Part shown: piece after piece, positions 17,004-25,435 of the stretch
Layout: every line of letters starts with the position of its first letter
Position numbering within the stretch: position 1 is the first letter of the stretch
From: an uncultured Eubacteriales bacterium
Lineage (GTDB): Bacteria; Bacillota; Clostridia; Lachnospirales; Lachnospiraceae
Length of the DNA stretch: 34,517 bases
Assembly: GCA_900318615.1 (NCBI GenBank)
Contig: ONLK01000011.1
Location: forward strand, 1 to 34,517
Direction: 5' to 3'
The notes under the pieces: generated by a model
What the model saw: the letters and a program-made list of their open reading frames with translations, nothing else
Database searches by the model: none
What the model was told of the DNA's origin: nothing
Position numbers and translations under genes: made by a program

Positions 17004-20000
17004 TTACCCGTTCTGCTCCAGATAATTTTCAAACTGCTCCTCTGACATTAAAATTTTCCTCGGTTTGGTGCCCTCCTCCGGGCCGACGACACCGGCTTCC
17101 GACAGCTGATCCATAATGCGCGCGGCACGGTTGAAGCCGATCTTAAACCAGCGCTGCAGCATGCCGATGCTGGCTTTATCTTTTTCTATCAGAAACCGGC
17201 CGGCGTCCGCGAACAGTTCATCCTGATCACTGCCGCCCCCCGCTGACGTGTGGGATGCGGATTTTTCCACATCTTCCATCCTCTCCTGCATCTTCTGATC
17301 ATAATCCTCGATGCTGTTATTCTGTTTGAGGAAGTCGGTTACATCGGCAACCTCCTGGTCGGAGACAAAAGCCCCCTGCACACGCATCGGCTGTTTGAAA
17401 TTTTGAGGGAAAAACAGCATATCGCCGTTGCCGAGCAGCTTTTCGGCACCGTTCATATCCAGAATGGTTCTTGAATCCACGCCGGAGGATACCGCAAACG
17501 CGATGCGGGACGGCATATTGGCCTTGATCAGTCCGGTGATAACGTCAACCGACGGACGCTGCGTAGCGATTACCAGATGAATTCCGGCGGCCCTGGCCAG
17601 CTGAGCCAGGCGGCAGATTGCATCCTCAACCTCCTTGGAGGAGACCATCATCAGGTCCGCCAGCTCATCCACGATGATTACAATCTGAGGCATTTTCTCC
17701 GGCATATTGTCGGAAGCGGAAGATTCCACAGAAGCAGACCCGTTCTCAGGTGAAGATCCATTTCCTGTTTCTGCTGCCGGTGCCGCCGGAAGGGCAGCGG
17801 CGGCGGCAGAGCCTGAGAAGGCATTCCCACGGGCTGCCTCCTCCATCTGCTTTCTCACCTGATCCACTTTTTTGTTATATCCCCGGATATCGCGCACACC
17901 GGAATTGGAAAATTTTTTGTATCTTGCCGTCATTTCGGCGACAGCCCAGTTCAGAGCGTCTGCCGCTTTTTTCGGATCCGTGACAACCGGAATGTAAAGG
18001 TGCGGAATGCCGTTGTACACCGAAAGCTCAACCACCTTCGGATCAATCATAATCATTTTAACGTCCTCCGGGGATGATTTATAAATGATACTCATGATCA
18101 GCGTGTTGATGAATACGGATTTTCCGGAGCCGGTGGAACCGGCGATCAGAAGATGAGGCATTCTGGATATATCAGAAACGATAATCTGACCGGCAATATC
18201 CTTCCCGACGCAGTATGTCAGATTGGAGGGTTTGTTTCGGAACTCATCCGAATCAATCAGTTCCCGAAGCATAACTCCGGTCGGCTGTTTGTTCGGAATC
18301 TCAATTCCCACGGCAGCCTTTCCCGGAATCGGTGCCTCAATCCGGATGTCGGCAGCCGCCAGGTTAAGCATGATATCATCCTGCAGGCTGAGGATCCTGC
18401 TGACCTTGATTCCCATCTCCGGGATCAGTTCATAGCGTGTTACCGTCGGCCCGCAGATGACATTGGTGATTTTTACATTTACACCGAAGGTTTTGAATAC
18501 TTCGGCCAGCTTGGCCGCGGTGCGGCGAAGTTCTTCCTCCGATGTTCCGTTTCTGTTTCCGGACGGATTTTTCAGCAGCGAAACCGGAGGGAAGACGTAT
18601 TTCGGTTTTACGGCCTTCTTCCCGGCAGAAATCTCCTTCTCCACTCCGGCAATGCCGGCATTGATATCTTCCCGGTCTGCTTTGGTTTTTCTGGTCCGTT
18701 CTGCGGATGCGCCTTCCGCCGCCTTCGCGGCAGGACTCTTTCTTTCTTCCTCTTTCATAAGGTCATAAGCGCTGGGACCGCTGCTTTCCGCCTTCATAAG
18801 GTCATCCCCTGCCGGAACATTCTTTTTGTTTTCGACAGAGATCCCGGAAACCTTAAGATCTGAAAGATCCACGAAGGAATCATCGCCGCCGGGGGCTGCT
18901 TTATTTCCAGCTTTATTCTCAGTCCTCTGTACCCCGGAAGACTGTTTTATATCCGTGGAGGAAGCTGCATCCCAGCGGCTGCAGTCATCCCGCAGCGGAA
19001 AGAGTGTTTTTTCAGGAATGGGTTCGTATTTCCTGCTCTTCCGGCTCCGCTGGGCCTGCCCGCGCAGATTTTTCATGGCGGCCGGTTCCTGTCCTGCCAT
19101 GAAAAGTATGCTGTCCCCGCTGTCCTCATCAAACGTTACGTCCGATCCAATGCGCTGGTGCTGTACGTTCCTTCCGTTTTTCAGGCTGACCGGAGATCCC
19201 AGTGTTTTCCCGGTAACCGGCGGCAGAACCTGAACCATATCGCCGGAGCGTGAATCGTCGCCTTTACTCTGCGGTGTAAGCGTGGTTGCCGTTGTAACTC
19301 CGGCAGAGCGGTTGTCGCGCCTTCCTCGGCTTTTCTCCGGGAAAAGACGAAAACTGCTCAGAGATTCCGCGTCATTTTCCGGATAAGCCGCACTCCTGCC
19401 TGCTGTTTCTTCCTGCTGTTCTCTTTCCTCCCTGCGCCGCAGCTGTTCCATCTCACGCCACTGCCTTCGCCGTTCACGGTTTACCCGGGCTTTTTCGGCT
19501 GCATTCCGGCTGTGACGGCGAATGCTGCGCATCAAAGAACGCTGAGAAATCAGAATCATAAATACAACGGCCATGGCAAGGAGCACAATCCAGGTACCGG
19601 CTTTTCCGATGGCGGGAGTAAAGAACATCATCAGGCAGCCTCCGATGAAACCGCCCCCCGTGTGATACTGAGCCCCTGATTCATAGTACTCTTTCAATGT
19701 AAATGTCTCGTTATAACCCACCAGGATCAATTGCATCAGTCCGCAAAAAATCAGGAACAGAAGAATAGAACAGACAGCCTTCCGATGTGCGGTTCCCGAA
19801 CGACCGTTGGAAATCAGGAACGCAGATAGAAAGAAAAGGAAAAACGGAAAAAGATAGCCCATGATTCCGAAAACGCCGAAAATGACACCGGCTGCCCCGC
19901 TTCCCAATTTTCCGCCCATGCCGAGCATACTTATAAAAAGAAGAATGGCGGCGGCAAGAATAATCCACAAAATCACTTCATAGTACAGCGAATAATCGAT

Positions 20001-20165
20001 ATATTCCTTTTCCTGTTCCCGACTGCTTCTTCTCCCTGAGGAAGATGTATTTTTTCTGCCGGAAGTGCGGGTATTTCTGCTCCCGGAATTATTTTTCCGC
20101 TGACTGCGATTTCTCCCGGAAGCATTTTTTCTTCCTGGGGAGGATTTTTTTTTCTTTGCTGCCAT
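17004..20165 (-). CDS. ftsK: FtsK/SpoIIIE-type DNA translocase
   Basis: This 1053-residue translocase pumps chromosomal DNA through the division or sporulation septum. A Lys/Arg/Ser-rich cytoplasmic start (residues 1-52) precedes four membrane segments between about 60 and 210. A charged low-complexity linker runs to about 535. The motor has the Walker A motif IAGSTGSGKS near 678 and Walker B IIVDELADLMM near 833. The C-terminal gamma winged-helix domain (residues about 985-1050) includes SIGMLQRWFKIGFNRAARIMD and reads oriented DNA sequences. An Ala/Ser/Gly-rich stretch of about 46 residues is inserted just before Walker B (17701-17840). The ATG follows AAGGGG by seven bases. FtsK and SpoIIIE cannot be separated with certainty from sequence. 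Confidence 0.96.
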   Translation of the reverse strand: MAAKKKKSSPGRKNASGRNRSQRKNNSGSRNTRTSGRKNTSSSGRRSSREQEKEYIDYSLYYEVILWIILAAAILLFISMLGMGGKLGSGAAGVIFGVFGIMGYLFPFFLFFLSAFLISNGRSGTAHRKAVCSILLFLIFCGLMQLILVGYNETFTLKEYYESGAQYHTGGGFIGGCLMMFFTPAIGKAGTWIVLLAMAVVFMILISQRSLMRSIRRHSRNAAEKARVNRERRRQWREMEQLRRREEREQQEETAGRSAAYPENDAESLSSFRLFPEKSRGRRDNRSAGVTTATTLTPQSKGDDSRSGDMVQVLPPVTGKTLGSPVSLKNGRNVQHQRIGSDVTFDEDSGDSILFMAGQEPAAMKNLRGQAQRSRKSRKYEPIPEKTLFPLRDDCSRWDAASSTDIKQSSGVQRTENKAGNKAAPGGDDSFVDLSDLKVSGISVENKKNVPAGDDLMKAESSGPSAYDLMKEEERKSPAAKAAEGASAERTRKTKADREDINAGIAGVEKEISAGKKAVKPKYVFPPVSLLKNPSGNRNGTSEEELRRTAAKLAEVFKTFGVNVKITNVICGPTVTRYELIPEMGIKVSRILSLQDDIMLNLAAADIRIEAPIPGKAAVGIEIPNKQPTGVMLRELIDSDEFRNKPSNLTYCVGKDIAGQIIVSDISRMPHLLIAGSTGSGKSVFINTLIMSIIYKSSPEDVKMIMIDPKVVELSVYNGIPHLYIPVVTDPKKAADALNWAVAEMTARYKKFSNSGVRDIRGYNKKVDQVRKQMEEAARGNAFSGSAAAAALPAAPAAETGNGSSPENGSASVESSASDNMPEKMPQIVIIVDELADLMMVSSKEVEDAICRLAQLARAAGIHLVIATQRPSVDVITGLIKANMPSRIAFAVSSGVDSRTILDMNGAEKLLGNGDMLFFPQNFKQPMRVQGAFVSDQEVADVTDFLKQNNSIEDYDQKMQERMEDVEKSASHTSAGGGSDQDELFADAGRFLIEKDKASIGMLQRWFKIGFNRAARIMDQLSEAGVVGPEEGTKPRKILMSEEQFENYLEQNG

Positions 20166-20201
20166 TCACATACCCCTTACATGAACATTGCTGCTGCCGA
20201 A

Positions 20202-20217
20202 CCGGCCAGCCGGCCGG
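20202..20217 (-). other. Intercistronic GC hairpin between uppP and ftsK
   Basis: CCGGCC with a four-base loop and GGCCGG forms a very stable six-base stem in the 70-base gap between uppP and ftsK. There is no T run after it, so it is more likely an mRNA-stability or processing hairpin than a terminator. Confidence 0.35.
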
Positions 20218-20235
20218 CAGATAAAACACAAAAAC

Positions 20236-21111
20236 TCACAGCACAAAGCTGCAGATAATGGCCACGGTTCCGGCTGCGAAACAGTAATAGGCAAAATATC
20301 TGAACTTCTTCTGGCTGACAACCTTCAGCACGCATTTAATGGCGAAGAAGCCGACGACAGCCGCTGTGGCCATGCCCGCCAGATAAATACCGGTCTGTGA
20401 ACCGGTTACCACTTCAGATCCGACATCCTTAATCTCCAGAACAGCCGCTCCGAGGATTGCCGGAATGGAAAGAATAAAGGAATACTTCACAGCGAAAGCC
20501 CGGTCAAAACCGCAGAAAAGGCACGCCGCAATGGTGGTTCCGGAGCGGGAAAGTCCCGGAAGCGTTGCAAATCCCTGCGCAATGCCGACGACAGCTCCTT
20601 CCCTGCAGGAAATATCCTGGGGGATTTTTGTGGTATTCTCTGCCCGGTCGGAAAGGAGCAGCAGAACACCTGTGATCAGCAGACAGATCCCCGGGACAAT
20701 CAGGGTTGAGGAGGCATCCTCGATCAGCTTTTTCCCCAGGAGACCGATTATTCCCGTCGGAATAGTGGATACGATGATCAGTACCACAAATTTGCGGTAA
20801 TTTGTTTTCACAATCCGCCGGTAGGGTGTCTGCACGGAAGACTTTTTGTTCTTCGAATAAATACGGACATTGCAGAGGATATCCCGGATCATCATAAAGA
20901 ATTCTTTTATCAGTTTCCAGATATCCTTCCAGTACACGGCAAACACAACCATCAGCGTGCCGACGTGAAGAAGAATATCGAACAGAATGGAACTTCCCGT
21001 ATCGATGTGGAAAATATTCTGAGCGATCGCCAGATGTCCGGAGCTGGATACCGGAAGAAATTCCGTAAGCCCCTGAATTAACCCTAAAAAAACAGACTGC
21101 AGTAAAGTCAT
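20236..21111 (-). CDS. uppP: Undecaprenyl-diphosphate phosphatase UppP/BacA
   Basis: UppP dephosphorylates undecaprenyl diphosphate at the outer membrane face to recycle the lipid carrier for peptidoglycan and other polymers. It also gives bacitracin tolerance. The two signature segments are present: GLTEFLPVSSSGHL (residues 14-27, with Glu17 and His26) and PGLSRSGTT near residue 190. The protein is 291 residues with several hydrophobic helices. The loop between the first and second pairs of helices is lysine-rich and a little long (about residues 80-105), which is common in Clostridia. The ATG has GAGG seven bases upstream. ftsK follows in the same direction after 70 bases. Confidence 0.97.
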   Translation of the reverse strand: MTLLQSVFLGLIQGLTEFLPVSSSGHLAIAQNIFHIDTGSSILFDILLHVGTLMVVFAVYWKDIWKLIKEFFMMIRDILCNVRIYSKNKKSSVQTPYRRIVKTNYRKFVVLIIVSTIPTGIIGLLGKKLIEDASSTLIVPGICLLITGVLLLLSDRAENTTKIPQDISCREGAVVGIAQGFATLPGLSRSGTTIAACLFCGFDRAFAVKYSFILSIPAILGAAVLEIKDVGSEVVTGSQTGIYLAGMATAAVVGFFAIKCVLKVVSQKKFRYFAYYCFAAGTVAIICSFVL

Positions 21112-21190
21112 GTGAATACCTCATTTCATAAACAGGTGGACTGTGCGTTCTGCCCCGAACCGGCGGCATTTGCACATTGCAGTTACACGC

Positions 21191-21225
21191 AAAACCCCGG
21201 CTTCCTGCTTTGGGCAGGCGCCGGG
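21191..21225 (-). terminator. Rho-independent terminator after the CFI-box gene
   Basis: CCCGGC and CCTGC arms, separated by a small internal loop (G opposite TT), pair with GCAGG and GCCGGG around a CCAAA loop. On the minus strand the stem is followed by GTTTTG. It lies 13 bases past the stop at 21239, ending the hemolysin-yebC-CFI-box unit. Confidence 0.75.
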
Positions 21226-21238
21226 ATCTTATTTTCTT

Positions 21239-22006
21239 TCAGCTGTAGAAATATTTTTCCTGAAGTGTTTTAACCATCTGCGTATACAGCTCAATGCACT
21301 CCCTGTCCTTACCATTTTCGATCATGTGAATGCACGGACGAATATAACCGTCGTAGATCTGTCTGTAAATCGTGTCCGCATTATCTCTCTGATTGATATG
21401 CTTGACAATGGATGGAGCGATATCGTAATATTCCCGCACAATTTCCTCGCCGTCCGGCTGACTTCTCATATATCGGTCGCGGTAACTGCGCAGAAGGTTC
21501 AGCTCATAGCAGTCGTCACCCTTCTTCAGGCTGCGGCAGACAGCGGTGGTAACATAACACCACTTGTGATGAAAACCCTTCTCAATTTCCTCGAAGGTTG
21601 CCGCAGAGATGTTGCTCTTCGGGAACGCTTCCTTCCACTGGCGGATGATTTCATCTGCCAGCGGCCGTGAAGACTGCCCCTTATAATCCAGGATCCCCGG
21701 AAGCACAAACGCAACCATCTGCATATTCAGATTCATCTGAATCATGTCCTTTTTTCTGCGGACTCTCTCACTTTGCAGCCTGCCTCTGGCATTTGCTGTC
21801 AGAGCCTGTGCCATGTTGGAAATCATGGTATCCGGTTCATTTACGCTGACATACAGCTCCTCAATGGCATCAAACGTGGGTACCATCCGCACATACAGGC
21901 TCTTAAAGCTTTCCGTATACTCCCTGCGGTTGAAGCCTTCTATCGCATCCGCGGTCAGATCCAGCAGTTTTTCCATGCCCTCCCGGGCTTCCAGATAATT
22001 ATTCAA
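21239..22006 (-). CDS. CFI-box C-terminal domain-like protein, function unknown
   Basis: This is a 255-residue soluble protein with a mostly helical N-terminal region (residues 1-145) that I do not recognise. The C-terminal part begins CYVTTAV at residue 150. It continues with LLRSYRDRYM and a Gly, then VREYYDIAPSIV, which follows the pattern of the CFI-box-CTERM domain (CFIATAV, LRxxRD, YYxxxP). It has six cysteines, five of them in the last 110 residues. The start is a TTG at 22006 with AAGGA nine bases upstream; the first ATG is ten codons in. It lies 43 bases after yebC and is followed by a good terminator. I infer the domain by eye; no function is proposed. Confidence 0.75.
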   Translation of the reverse strand: MNNYLEAREGMEKLLDLTADAIEGFNRREYTESFKSLYVRMVPTFDAIEELYVSVNEPDTMISNMAQALTANARGRLQSERVRRKKDMIQMNLNMQMVAFVLPGILDYKGQSSRPLADEIIRQWKEAFPKSNISAATFEEIEKGFHHKWCYVTTAVCRSLKKGDDCYELNLLRSYRDRYMRSQPDGEEIVREYYDIAPSIVKHINQRDNADTIYRQIYDGYIRPCIHMIENGKDRECIELYTQMVKTLQEKYFYS

Positions 22007-22049
22007 GGCTATTCTTCCTTATTTCTCCGATGTCCTGAAAATCGAAACC

Positions 22050-22781
22050 TTACTCTTCCTCAAGATTCGTATAGACAGCCTGGATATCGTCATCTTCATC
22101 CAGAAGGTCAAGAATTCGGTTCAGCTGATTCAGGTTGCTCTCGTCGGTAACGGAAACATAATTCTGCGGAATCATCGTAACATCTGCCGATGCCATCGGG
22201 ATGCCCTTCTTCTCCAGGCTCTCGCGGACAGTAGAAAAATCGCCCGGATCCGTGATGATTTCATAGCTGTCATCGCTCTCACTGAAATCCTCTGCACCGG
22301 CTTCCAGCGCTTCCATCATCAGGTCATCCGCATTCATTTCACACTCTTCCTTGTCGATGATGATCTGTCCTTTTTCGTCAAACATGAAGGAAACGCTTCC
22401 CGGTGTTCCAATGTTGCCGCCTCCCTTGGAAAAAGCAGAACGAACACTGGCGGCGGTGCGGTTATGGTTATCGGTCAGTGCTTCAACAATAATAGCAACT
22501 CCGCCCGGGCCGTAGCCTTCATACGTGAGCTGTTCATAATTAACAGAAGCGGCATCCCCTGCTGCCTTTTTGATGCCGCGGTCAATGGTGTCGTTCGGCA
22601 TGTTTGCAGCCTTGGCCTTGGCGATAACGTCGCGCAGCTTGCTGTTGTTGTTCGGATCCGGACCGCCTTCCTTTACCGCGATCGCAATCTCACGTCCGAT
22701 AATCGTAAACACCTTTCCCTTTGCCGCGTCGTTTCTTTCCTTTTTGTGCTTGATATTAGCGAATTTTGAATGTCCTGACAT
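22050..22781 (-). CDS. YebC/PmpR-family (TACO1) translation or transcription factor
   Basis: The whole 243-residue protein matches the YebC/TACO1 family: MSGHSKFANIKHKKERNDAAKGK at the start, the middle IDRGIKKAAG and YEGYGPGGVAIIVEALTDN, and an acidic C-terminus. Family members were first described as DNA-binding regulators. More recent work ties YebC-type proteins to translation of proline-rich stretches. Which role applies here is not shown by sequence. The ATG is preceded by GAGGTG eight bases away and begins five bases after the hemolysin-family stop. Confidence 0.95.
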   Translation of the reverse strand: MSGHSKFANIKHKKERNDAAKGKVFTIIGREIAIAVKEGGPDPNNNSKLRDVIAKAKAANMPNDTIDRGIKKAAGDAASVNYEQLTYEGYGPGGVAIIVEALTDNHNRTAASVRSAFSKGGGNIGTPGSVSFMFDEKGQIIIDKEECEMNADDLMMEALEAGAEDFSESDDSYEIITDPGDFSTVRESLEKKGIPMASADVTMIPQNYVSVTDESNLNQLNRILDLLDEDDDIQAVYTNLEEE

Positions 22782-22786
22782 AAATA

Positions 22787-24175
22787 TTACACCTCATCCT
22801 TCTTACTGTCCGTCCGGTTATCATTCTCTGTCCGGTTTTTTCCCCGGCTCTCCTCTTCCCTTGTTCTGCCGCTGTCCTTGTTCTCCGTCTCCTCTTTATT
22901 CAGTTTTCTGACGTGAACCCAGCGGATCGTATTATTTTTCACCTCAATAATACGAAAAGCATAGCCATCCGCTTCAATCACGGAGGTTTCATGCTCGTCA
23001 GGTATACGGTCCAGTTTGTAAATCAGATAGCCGTTCAGTGTTTCGTGTTCTTCATCGTTCAGTTTGATTCCGAGTTCTTCTTCTACATCCGAAAGCGGCG
23101 TCATGCCATCCATGATATAACTTCCGTCATCTTCACGAATGATCTGCATTTCATCTTCATCATATTCATCGAAGATATTGCCCACAATCTCTTCAAGAAT
23201 ATCTTCCATGGTAACAAGTCCGGCTGTCTCGCCGTACTCGTCAACCACAATAACCATCTGAAGCTTCTGAGCCTGCATGCTTTTAAACAAAACACTGATC
23301 TGCCTTGTCTCCGGTATAAATTTAACCGGAAGAAGAAGACCCGGAATATCCCGCAGCTTCTTATCTTCAAAGCCGTCCGAATTGGAGAAGCGCATCGCAT
23401 CCCGGTAATGGAGAACACCGATAATATTATCGATCGTTCCGTCATAAACCGGGAAACGGGAATTATTTCTGCCGGACATAAAATCGATCGCCTGTCCGAG
23501 TGTGTAATCCGCATCGATGCCGCAGATATCCTTGCGGTGTGTCATAATATCGCGCGCCTGCTTGTCATCCAGCTCGAAGATATTGTTGATCATCTCCGTC
23601 TCGTTTTTATCAAGGACGCCCTGCTCATGTCCCTCGTTCACCATAGAGATGATCTCATCCTCGGTCACCTCATCATCCAGATCCTTTTTCCGGATGCCGA
23701 ATATAAAACCGATCAGCATTGAAATGTTAATCAGGACAAACGAAAACGGCATAGTGATTGCGGTAAATACGTGAACAAAACCATAACATCGAAGCGAACA
23801 GCTGTTTCTGTACTTCTTCCCGAACATCCGCGGCAAAGCTTCTCCGAAGTCGAATACAATCACGGAGAACAAAATTGCGCGGAAAGCAGGAGAAGACAGA
23901 ATTCCTCCTTCGCAGGAGGTTCCGGTCCAAGCTGCGCTAACGGCGGAAAATGCTGTAAGGATCAGATATAACCAGCATGCATATACAAAATAATCTGCTC
24001 TGCTCTTAAGCTTATGAACCTTTTCGGCTCTTTCATTGCCATTTTCAGCAGCTTCGTCCAGAAAATTATCGCTGACATTTTCAAGGGCACTGCTGTACAT
24101 GGAAAAAATGAAATCAATGATCAATAACCCAGAAAACAGAATCAGTCCCCACGAGGGGCCGGCACTGTCGTCCAT
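22787..24175 (-). CDS. Hemolysin-family CNNM/CBS membrane protein (TlyC/CorC-like)
   Basis: This is a 462-residue protein with a CNNM transmembrane domain (three to four helices, residues about 10-165), then a tandem CBS pair (DIMTHRKDICGIDADYTL and the VVDEYGETAGLVTMEDILEEIVG segment). A CorC_HlyC domain follows (about 345-425), and the tail is charged and low in complexity (from about 430). Such proteins are linked to Mg2+/divalent ion transport; the name hemolysin is historical. The first helix contains Ser/Tyr-rich SMYSSALENVS. An AGGTGA ribosome site lies about ten bases before the ATG, and a good promoter is about 85 bases upstream. yebC follows after five bases. Confidence 0.92.
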   Translation of the reverse strand: MDDSAGPSWGLILFSGLLIIDFIFSMYSSALENVSDNFLDEAAENGNERAEKVHKLKSRADYFVYACWLYLILTAFSAVSAAWTGTSCEGGILSSPAFRAILFSVIVFDFGEALPRMFGKKYRNSCSLRCYGFVHVFTAITMPFSFVLINISMLIGFIFGIRKKDLDDEVTEDEIISMVNEGHEQGVLDKNETEMINNIFELDDKQARDIMTHRKDICGIDADYTLGQAIDFMSGRNNSRFPVYDGTIDNIIGVLHYRDAMRFSNSDGFEDKKLRDIPGLLLPVKFIPETRQISVLFKSMQAQKLQMVIVVDEYGETAGLVTMEDILEEIVGNIFDEYDEDEMQIIREDDGSYIMDGMTPLSDVEEELGIKLNDEEHETLNGYLIYKLDRIPDEHETSVIEADGYAFRIIEVKNNTIRWVHVRKLNKEETENKDSGRTREEESRGKNRTENDNRTDSKKDEV

Positions 24176-24257
24176 AAAACAAAAATCACCTCGGATTCCG
24201 CAAAAGTGCAGGCAGAAAATCCCCTGCAGCCTCTCATGACAAAAAACATACGATCAA

Positions 24258-24286
24258 AATATAGCATTTATGATCACGATCGTCAA
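24258..24286 (-). promoter_or_regulatory. Sigma-A promoter for hemolysin-yebC-CFI-box unit
   Basis: On the minus strand TTGACG, exactly 17 bases, TATATT, with the -10 preceded by TGC (extended -10). It lies between the alr stop and the hemolysin-family start. A small TGCAGG/CCTGCA hairpin is found in the leader downstream. Confidence 0.65.
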
Positions 24287-24310
24287 TATTCGATTAAAGC
24301 CTCTGCAGTC

Positions 24311-25435
24311 TCAGGTCAGATATACCCGCGGCACCCGCTCGTTTATACAGCAGGCAAATTCGTAAGGAAAGCGCCCGGAAAGTCTGCCGAGCTCATCAAT
24401 TCCAAGAAAAGCTCCGCCATCCTTCCCGAGCAGGGTAACCTCCTCCTGTTCGTGCGCTTCTATGTCCGTCACATCCACCATAAACTGGTCCATGCACACT
24501 CTTCCGATGATAGGAGCGGTTTGCCCGCCAATCAGGACATACCCTTTATTGCTCAGTGACCTTGGATACCCATCGCCATATCCGACCGGGATTGTGGCTA
24601 CCCGCGTTTCCCGTTCCGTCACAAAGGTGCCGCCGTAGCTGACCGGCGTGCCCGCCGGTACTTTCTTGATGTATGCGATATGACTTTTCAGCTCCATCAC
24701 CGGCTGAAGCACATTCTTTTTCCGATCCATCTCGTCGGAGGGATAGATCCCGTAGATTGTGATGCCGGCACGTACCATATCCAGATGTGCCTCCGGGAGT
24801 TCCAGAATCGAGGCGCTGTTGGAACAGTGCCGGAGGGGGATCGGTATTCCCGCCCTCTCCAATTTGTCCGCGAAAGCAAGATATCGCTGCAGCGCCTTTT
24901 GGGCTGTGGACTTATCCGCCTCGTCCGCGCGCGCAAAATGTGTAAACATTCCTTCTATTTCTATGCCAGGAAGAGAGGCAATCTGCCTTATTTTTTTGAC
25001 GGACTCTTCCGAATCCCCGAATCCGATCCGGCTCATTCCGGTATCCAGCGCCAGATGTACCGGAAGTTTCCGGCCCAGCTTTTCGCCTGTCTTTGAAAGC
25101 GCAGCCGCCATATCCGTCTTGAACACGGCCGGCCGGATCTCAAGCCGGGCAAGATCCTCATAATCCTCCGCGAATACATATCCCAGAACCAGGATCGGCT
25201 TACGGATACCTGCATGCCTCAGTGACCGGCCTTCTTCCGCCGTAGCCACCGCGAAGCCCCAGATCTGCGGATCGTGTTCAATGTACGCAGCTATGCGCAC
25301 AGCCCCATGCCCGTACGCGTTTGTTTTTACAACTGCGCAGATTTTTTCTCCGTGAAGCAGATTCTTTTTCATCACCCGGAAGTTTTCATCTACCGCTTTC
25401 AGATTGATTCTTGCGCATACTCTCTGAGTACCCAT
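24311..25435 (-). CDS. alr: Alanine racemase
   Basis: Alanine racemase makes D-alanine for peptidoglycan with PLP. The Schiff-base lysine is K37 in VKTNAYGHG. The opposing catalytic tyrosine is in PVSYGGTF near residue 265, and CMDQFMVDV and GYGDGYPRSLSNKG are conserved. The frame remains open upstream to 25627, but the ATG at 25435 has GGAGG seven bases before it and starts the conserved region, giving 374 residues. This start lies within the end of nnrDE, so the two genes overlap by 37 bases in different frames. It is the last gene of the rex-nnrDE-alr unit; I see no terminator after it. Confidence 0.96.
   Translation of the reverse strand: MGTQRVCARINLKAVDENFRVMKKNLLHGEKICAVVKTNAYGHGAVRIAAYIEHDPQIWGFAVATAEEGRSLRHAGIRKPILVLGYVFAEDYEDLARLEIRPAVFKTDMAAALSKTGEKLGRKLPVHLALDTGMSRIGFGDSEESVKKIRQIASLPGIEIEGMFTHFARADEADKSTAQKALQRYLAFADKLERAGIPIPLRHCSNSASILELPEAHLDMVRAGITIYGIYPSDEMDRKKNVLQPVMELKSHIAYIKKVPAGTPVSYGGTFVTERETRVATIPVGYGDGYPRSLSNKGYVLIGGQTAPIIGRVCMDQFMVDVTDIEAHEQEEVTLLGKDGGAFLGIDELGRLSGRFPYEFACCINERVPRVYLT

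Noticed and set aside
16824..17045. Short plus-strand frame in the ftsK-nfnA gap
   Set aside because: No ribosome site, cysteine/leucine-rich random composition, and it runs into the antisense of the ftsK end.
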